From assembly GCA_020436955.1 (NCBI GenBank), contig JAGQWW010000071.1, positions 1 to 9,922 of the forward strand: a stretch of 9,922 nt of DNA. The letters are read 5' to 3'. The number at the start of each line of letters is the position of its first letter. Positions within the stretch are counted from its first letter, which is position 1. Positions 7,001 to 9,922 of the stretch are shown in pieces. Made by a program: the position numbers and the translations under genes. The DNA comes from Saprospiraceae bacterium. Its GTDB lineage: Bacteria > Bacteroidota > Bacteroidia > Chitinophagales > Saprospiraceae. The notes under the pieces are model-generated. The model saw nothing but the letters and a program-made list of their open reading frames with translations, was not told the DNA's origin and made no database searches.

Positions 7001-7762
7001 ACAATTCAATCCTACACAAAATGGTCTGGCATGCTGTACAGAAATCCAGAATGCTTCCACTGTTTGGCCACTTAAGGTACGGCCACTGGCATCTGTAATG
7101 GTACCTGATATAATAATGGGAAGTTCAATTCCCTTTTCTTCAAAAATTTCATCAATGGCAAAAAGCGCAGCCTTCGCGTTAAGCGTATCAAAAATGGTCT
7201 CAACCAATAAAATATCTACTCCTCCATCCATCAATCCGCGCACCTGATCTGCATAGGCATTTTTCACCTCATCGAAGGTAACGGCTCTGTAACCCGGGTC
7301 ATTGACATCAGGAGAAAGTGACAAGGTTCTGTTCATAGGGCCGATTGCACCTGCGACAAATTTATCTTCAACCGTTTCTCCCCTTTCCTTTTGTTGTTTC
7401 GTGTATTTTTCAACAGCACTTTTTGCCAGGCGAGCTGATGCAAGATTCATTTCATAGCTAAATTCCTGCATCTCATAATCTGCCATCGAAATGGCCTGTG
7501 CATTGAAAGTATTGGTCTCCAGGATATCGGATCCTGCTTCCAAATATTGTAAATGGATCTCTTCAATAATCTGAGGTTGGGTCAGACTCAAAAGGTCGTT
7601 GTTCCCTTTTATATCGCTGTGCCAGTCTTTAAAACGTTCGCCCCGATAGTCCTCCTCCGTCAGTTTGTACCGTTGAATCATGGTTCCCATCGCACCATCC
7701 AAGACTAAAATTCTCTTTTGAACCGCTTTTTCAAGCCTGCTTGCTGTATTACTTTTTACCAT
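4052..7762 (-). CDS. metH: Cobalamin-dependent methionine synthase MetH
   Basis: This 1236-aa protein is full length (E. coli MetH is close to this size). It transfers a methyl group from 5-methyltetrahydrofolate via cobalamin to homocysteine in the cytoplasm. Domains in order: the homocysteine-binding barrel, about 1-335, with LDGAMGTMIQ (21-30) and zinc-ligand cysteines C254 (GLNCALG) and C317-C318 (GGCCGTSPDHI); the pterin-binding barrel, about 355-620, starting at FVNVGERTNVTGSKKF; the helical cap, about 655-745; the B12 domain, about 750-885, with DVHDIGKNIVG, in which H766 is the lower cobalt ligand; and the SAM-dependent reactivation domain, about 920-1230, with DWTPFFHTWELKGKYP and RPAPGYPACPEHTEK (1145-1159). 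All key residues are present and no domain is split. The leader is short, with a TACCTTTG -7 element; no cobalamin riboswitch was seen. The methyltransferase gene follows 9 nt downstream. Confidence 0.98.
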   Translation of the reverse strand: MVKSNTASRLEKAVQKRILVLDGAMGTMIQRYKLTEEDYRGERFKDWHSDIKGNNDLLSLTQPQIIEEIHLQYLEAGSDILETNTFNAQAISMADYEMQEFSYEMNLASARLAKSAVEKYTKQQKERGETVEDKFVAGAIGPMNRTLSLSPDVNDPGYRAVTFDEVKNAYADQVRGLMDGGVDILLVETIFDTLNAKAALFAIDEIFEEKGIELPIIISGTITDASGRTLSGQTVEAFWISVQHARPFCVGLNCALGAKEMRPHLEALAKVANCYVHAYPNAGLPNEMGEYDQQPAEMCSFIDDFVQSGFVNIVGGCCGTSPDHIRHMASHVTRFEPRRLEPQKALTSLSGLEPLIFREDMNFVNVGERTNVTGSKKFARLILNGEYQEALTVAQQQVEGGAQVIDVNMDEGLLDSKAAMVKFLNLVMAEPDIAKLPIMIDSSKWEVIEAGLKCVQGKCIVNSISMKEGEAEFIRQGTLARRYGAAVIVMAFDEEGQADTIERKVEICTRAFKILTEKVGFAPTDIIFDPNIFAVATGIEEHNVYAINFIEATRQIKALCPGAKISGGVSNLSFSFRGNNVVREAMHAAFLYHAIQAGMDMGIVNAGMIEVYEEIPKDLLELVEDVLFNKREDATERLTAYAENVKSDGGRKIQKDLTWREESVVKRLEHSLVKGITEFIEEDVEEARQTLDSPLQVIEGPLMDGMNVVGDLFGAGKMFLPQVVKSARVMKKAVAYLTPYIEADKSKGGASHKGRILLATVKGDVHDIGKNIVGVVLGCNNYEIIDLGVMVPAQKILDTARAQQVDIIGLSGLITPSLDEMVYLAKEMKRQNFELPLLIGGATTSKVHTAVKIEPNYDGPVVHVLDASRSVTVASNLLSQEGSTRADFVKQIKEEYEETRVRRASQQGAKEYISIEAARENKVAIDWAMYTPPIPKQLGVQIWEDYSIEELISYIDWTPFFHTWELKGKYPAILKDERVGEEASKLFQDAKMMLNQIIEEEWFTAKAVIGLFPANAVGDDIALYQTEDRKEVTTVLHHLRQQRKKAAGQPNLCLADFVAPKETGKQDYIGAFAVTVGVGIEPWVKKFEDDHDDYHAILLKALADRLAEALAERMHERMRKEFWGYANDEQMTKEDLIKETYQGIRPAPGYPACPEHTEKMKLWDLLGVKETIGVELTESMAMYPAASVSGWYFSHPESKYFGIGEIAEDQISDYKDRKGWSDADADKWLRGSGFGG

Positions 7763-7800
7763 CTTTTAAAATAGTATGCATTTGTAAGCTAAAACTGCCG

Positions 7801-7808
7801 CAAAGGTA
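7801..7808 (-). promoter_or_regulatory. Candidate -7 element for metH (TACCTTTG)
   Basis: On the minus strand 7808-7801 reads TACCTTTG, a full match to the Bacteroidota TAnnTTTG element, about 38 nt before the metH ATG. A clear -33 TTG at 19-21 nt upstream was not seen, so support rests on the -7 match and its location. Confidence 0.55.
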
Positions 7809-7873
7809 GCTATAAATTAAATGAGAAGTGTCACCTGAACAATAAGGTATACAGGGTCAGATTGTTTAAAATA

Positions 7874-7890
7874 CAAAGCACCCGGCTTTG
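7874..7890. other. Small hairpin in the divergent metH-protease intergenic region
   Basis: CAAAGC (7874-7879) and GCTTTG (7885-7890) form a perfect six-pair stem around the loop ACCCG. CAGGG at 7852-7856 and CCCTG at 7893-7897 could close an outer five-pair stem. There is no adjacent T-run on either strand that would make it a terminator. It could be a leader structure, a protein-binding site, or chance. The 208-nt region (7763-7970) contains no other gene. Confidence 0.3.
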
Positions 7891-7942
7891 GTCCCTGCTT
7901 GACAATTTTTGAATTCCGACTAAGGGAAATAATAATATGCTG

Positions 7943-7950
7943 TACTTTCG
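7943..7950 (+). promoter_or_regulatory. Candidate -7 element for the protease gene (TACTTTCG)
   Basis: TACTTTCG differs from TAnnTTTG at one position and ends 20 nt before the protease ATG. No properly spaced TTG was found upstream, so this is tentative. Confidence 0.35.
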
Positions 7951-7970
7951 CATAAAATTAACAGCCGGTA

Positions 7971-9922
7971 ATGAAAAAATTCTTTTGGATTGCCATCCTT
8001 GGCATGCTACCTATTCTTTCTTTTGCACAGGGTAAAATCGCCCCTGCTTTAGCTGAAAAGCTACAAAATGAGCGTAGTGCCATTTATAATGTAACGGTTT
8101 ACCTAACCGAACAGGCAGACATACAGCAAAATCTTCAACAACAAAAATTTAAAACAGCTCCAGCCAGAGATTTTAAAGTAGAAATTTTAAAATCCTTACG
8201 CTCAGTAGCTGAAAAGACACAACCGGCCGTTTTGAATCAGCTGACCGGTATAAAAGGTATTGAAAAGTCGTCTATCCAATCGCTTTGGATTATCAACGGA
8301 TTTGAATTGAAAGCTTCTGCCCAGGCCATCGACCAAATTGCCTCCCTGGAAGCAGTTGACTATATTGAAGAAACCGTCTTCTCCGAACCTGCTTTTGCAG
8401 AACAGGTAAACGATTTGCCTGCTCCTCCGATTCCCAATGGCCATGAAAATGGTTTGGAGGTCATCAATGCAAATAAAATGTGGGCCCTGGGTTATACTGG
8501 ATATGGAACAATCGCTTACATCTATGATACCGGATTTGATCGGTACCACCCGGCATTGGAAAGCAATTTTAGATACCACAATGCTCCCATGGCCGCATCT
8601 TTTAAAGGAACAGAAGATGAACCCTACTCTTGTGGAGACCACGGAACGCATGTGACGGGAACTATCTGCGGTTTGGACAGGGTTAGAAATGATACCATCG
8701 GGGTAGCTTTTAATGCTGAATTTATCGTTTCAGCCCAGTTTACCACTTGTGAAGACAAAGCGGTTTCTGATAACGTGGCCTTCCAATGGGCCATCGATCC
8801 TGACGAGAATCCAAATTCCGTTGACGATATTCCCAATGTATTAAACATGTCAGGAGGAAGGCCGGACCCCGGTTCCGGTTCTTGTACCAACGGCCAGGTT
8901 CAGGCAGTATATGCTTCTTTGAAAGCCGTGGATATGGCAGCCATCATTGCTGCCGGAAATGAAGGTCCGGAGCCAACCACCAATCGATCACCGGCTATTT
9001 ACAATTACGATTTAGTGCACACATTTTCTGTTGGAAATATCAATGCTGATATTATGACCATCAACCCTTCCAGCAGCCGTGGACCATCCATTTGTTTTTC
9101 TTCAGATTCTTCTTTGTATATAAAACCGGAGGTGAGTGCTCCAGGTACCAATATTCGTTCTTCAGTTGTAGGTGGTGGTTATAGCAACTTTACCGGTACC
9201 TCCATGGCATCTCCACATACTGCCGGTGCATTTTTATTGCTAAGGGAAGCTTTTCCGGATCTGTCAGAAGAGGAATTATTGTTGGCCATGTATTTTTCAG
9301 CGGTTGACATGGGTACACCGGGTGAGGACAATGATTATGGCATGGGATTATTGGATATTTATGGTGCTTATCAATACCTTATTAATAAAGGGTTCACCCC
9401 AACCCCTCCGGTTCCTGCAGACAAAGATGTAATAGCCATTCATCTTGAGACCAAAAGTGAGTTGTTGTGTGAAGGCATATTACAAGCAAGCTTTACTTTT
9501 GAAAATGCAGGTACTGATACGTTGAAAAACGTATTGATCATATTCCGTGAAGTAGCCGGGCTTTTTGCACCGGATACTATACAGTGGGAAGGCATCTTAT
9601 TACCGGATGAGGTTACCACCATAGAATATACCGCTACGAAATCTATCCCGGGCGGTAAGTATGAACTACAGGCACAACTGGCCATGCCTAATGGACAAGA
9701 GGACCCAAGAGACCTGAATAATTATTACAAGTATCCATTTGAAATGTTGGATGCATCGTATGTTATTCCAGCTATCAGCGCCTCAGTAGATTCAACTATT
9801 TGTATTGGTTCCAGGATTTTATTGGAAAACCAGACACCCCTTACAGGAGACCAGGGTGTTTATTGGTACAGTCAAAATAATAGGGTTTTACCAATGGCAG
9901 AAGGTAATTCCTTCCTTACGCC
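7971..9922 (+). CDS. Secreted subtilisin-like (S8) serine protease with C-terminal accessory domains, 3' truncated
   Basis: The reading frame is open from the ATG at 7971 for 650 codons to the window end. An N-terminal signal peptide (KK then a hydrophobic stretch, SFAQ, cleavage near residues 19-20) directs export. Residues about 38-140 resemble an inhibitor/propeptide domain that would be removed on maturation. The S8 catalytic domain spans about 165-475: D186 in IAYIYDTGFD, H224 in GDHGTHVTG, the oxyanion N330 in AAGNEGP, and S411 in GTSMASPHTAG, so the triad is complete. A proline-rich linker (TPTPPVP, 476-482) is followed by an Ig/CARDB-like beta domain, about 485-590 (FTFENAGTDTLKNVLI), and the start of another Ig-like domain from about 599 (SVDSTICIGSRILL, YWYS). 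Bacteroidota proteases of this shape often end in a type IX secretion sorting domain, which would lie beyond the window and cannot be confirmed. Substrates are unknown; nutrient protein degradation is the usual role. Confidence 0.93.
   Translation, partial: MKKFFWIAILGMLPILSFAQGKIAPALAEKLQNERSAIYNVTVYLTEQADIQQNLQQQKFKTAPARDFKVEILKSLRSVAEKTQPAVLNQLTGIKGIEKSSIQSLWIINGFELKASAQAIDQIASLEAVDYIEETVFSEPAFAEQVNDLPAPPIPNGHENGLEVINANKMWALGYTGYGTIAYIYDTGFDRYHPALESNFRYHNAPMAASFKGTEDEPYSCGDHGTHVTGTICGLDRVRNDTIGVAFNAEFIVSAQFTTCEDKAVSDNVAFQWAIDPDENPNSVDDIPNVLNMSGGRPDPGSGSCTNGQVQAVYASLKAVDMAAIIAAGNEGPEPTTNRSPAIYNYDLVHTFSVGNINADIMTINPSSSRGPSICFSSDSSLYIKPEVSAPGTNIRSSVVGGGYSNFTGTSMASPHTAGAFLLLREAFPDLSEEELLLAMYFSAVDMGTPGEDNDYGMGLLDIYGAYQYLINKGFTPTPPVPADKDVIAIHLETKSELLCEGILQASFTFENAGTDTLKNVLIIFREVAGLFAPDTIQWEGILLPDEVTTIEYTATKSIPGGKYELQAQLAMPNGQEDPRDLNNYYKYPFEMLDASYVIPAISASVDSTICIGSRILLENQTPLTGDQGVYWYSQNNRVLPMAEGNSFLT

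Noticed and set aside
7763..7970. Possible cobalamin or SAM riboswitch upstream of metH
   Set aside because: The metH leader appears to be only about 30 nt if the TACCTTTG element is used, and I find no B12-box or SAM-I core.
8202..8651. 149-aa minus-strand reading frame inside the protease gene
   Set aside because: The plus-strand frame has the complete S8 triad and propeptide, so the opposite frame is a shadow.

Overview
The window reads as chromosomal DNA of a Bacteroidota bacterium, possibly of the Saprospiria/Chitinophagia/Cytophagia type. The grounds are the absence of clear Shine-Dalgarno sequences before the starts, promoter -7 elements that resemble TAnnTTTG, moderate GC, and a large secreted multi-domain subtilase of a kind common in that phylum. 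The placement is an inference from style, not from a marker-gene search.

Layout: (1) 1-186 is the 3' end of scpA, encoding the SMC-condensin kleisin. (2) 187-460 is non-coding, with CTAG-rich short repeats, a C5/G5 hairpin and a repressor-type palindrome. (3) 461-3204 is a five-gene plus-strand cassette: an ArsR-family repressor, a 77-aa thioredoxin-like protein (ArsE-like), a permease with an FCSCSS motif (ArsP_1/DUF318 type), an ArsF-type thioredoxin-fold lipoprotein with CVTC, and an ArsG-type (CcdA/DsbD-like) membrane protein. The last two genes overlap by one base. (4) 3205-3382 is non-coding and carries four copies of CGTATAGC. (5) 7762-3383 on the minus strand holds full-length cobalamin-dependent methionine synthase metH, followed 9 nt later by a METTL21-like SAM methyltransferase gene. 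(6) 7763-7970 is the divergent intergenic region. (7) 7971-9922 on the plus strand is a secreted subtilisin-like (S8) protease, open at the window edge.

The most interesting unit is the arsR cassette. It has no arsenate reductase, no ArsB/Acr3 pump and no ArsM. It pairs a cytosolic CPKC thioredoxin, a CcdA-like membrane protein with one cysteine in each half, and an exported CVTC lipoprotein, which suggests a trans-envelope electron relay beside a metalloid/organoarsenical permease. Two nearly identical operators, at 426-443 and 784-803, precede arsR and the thioredoxin gene. Both overlap a TAnnTTTA element and share a third half-site at identical phasing, so the regulator probably controls itself and the effector genes separately. 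Related degenerate GTATAGC repeats lie on both sides of the cassette.
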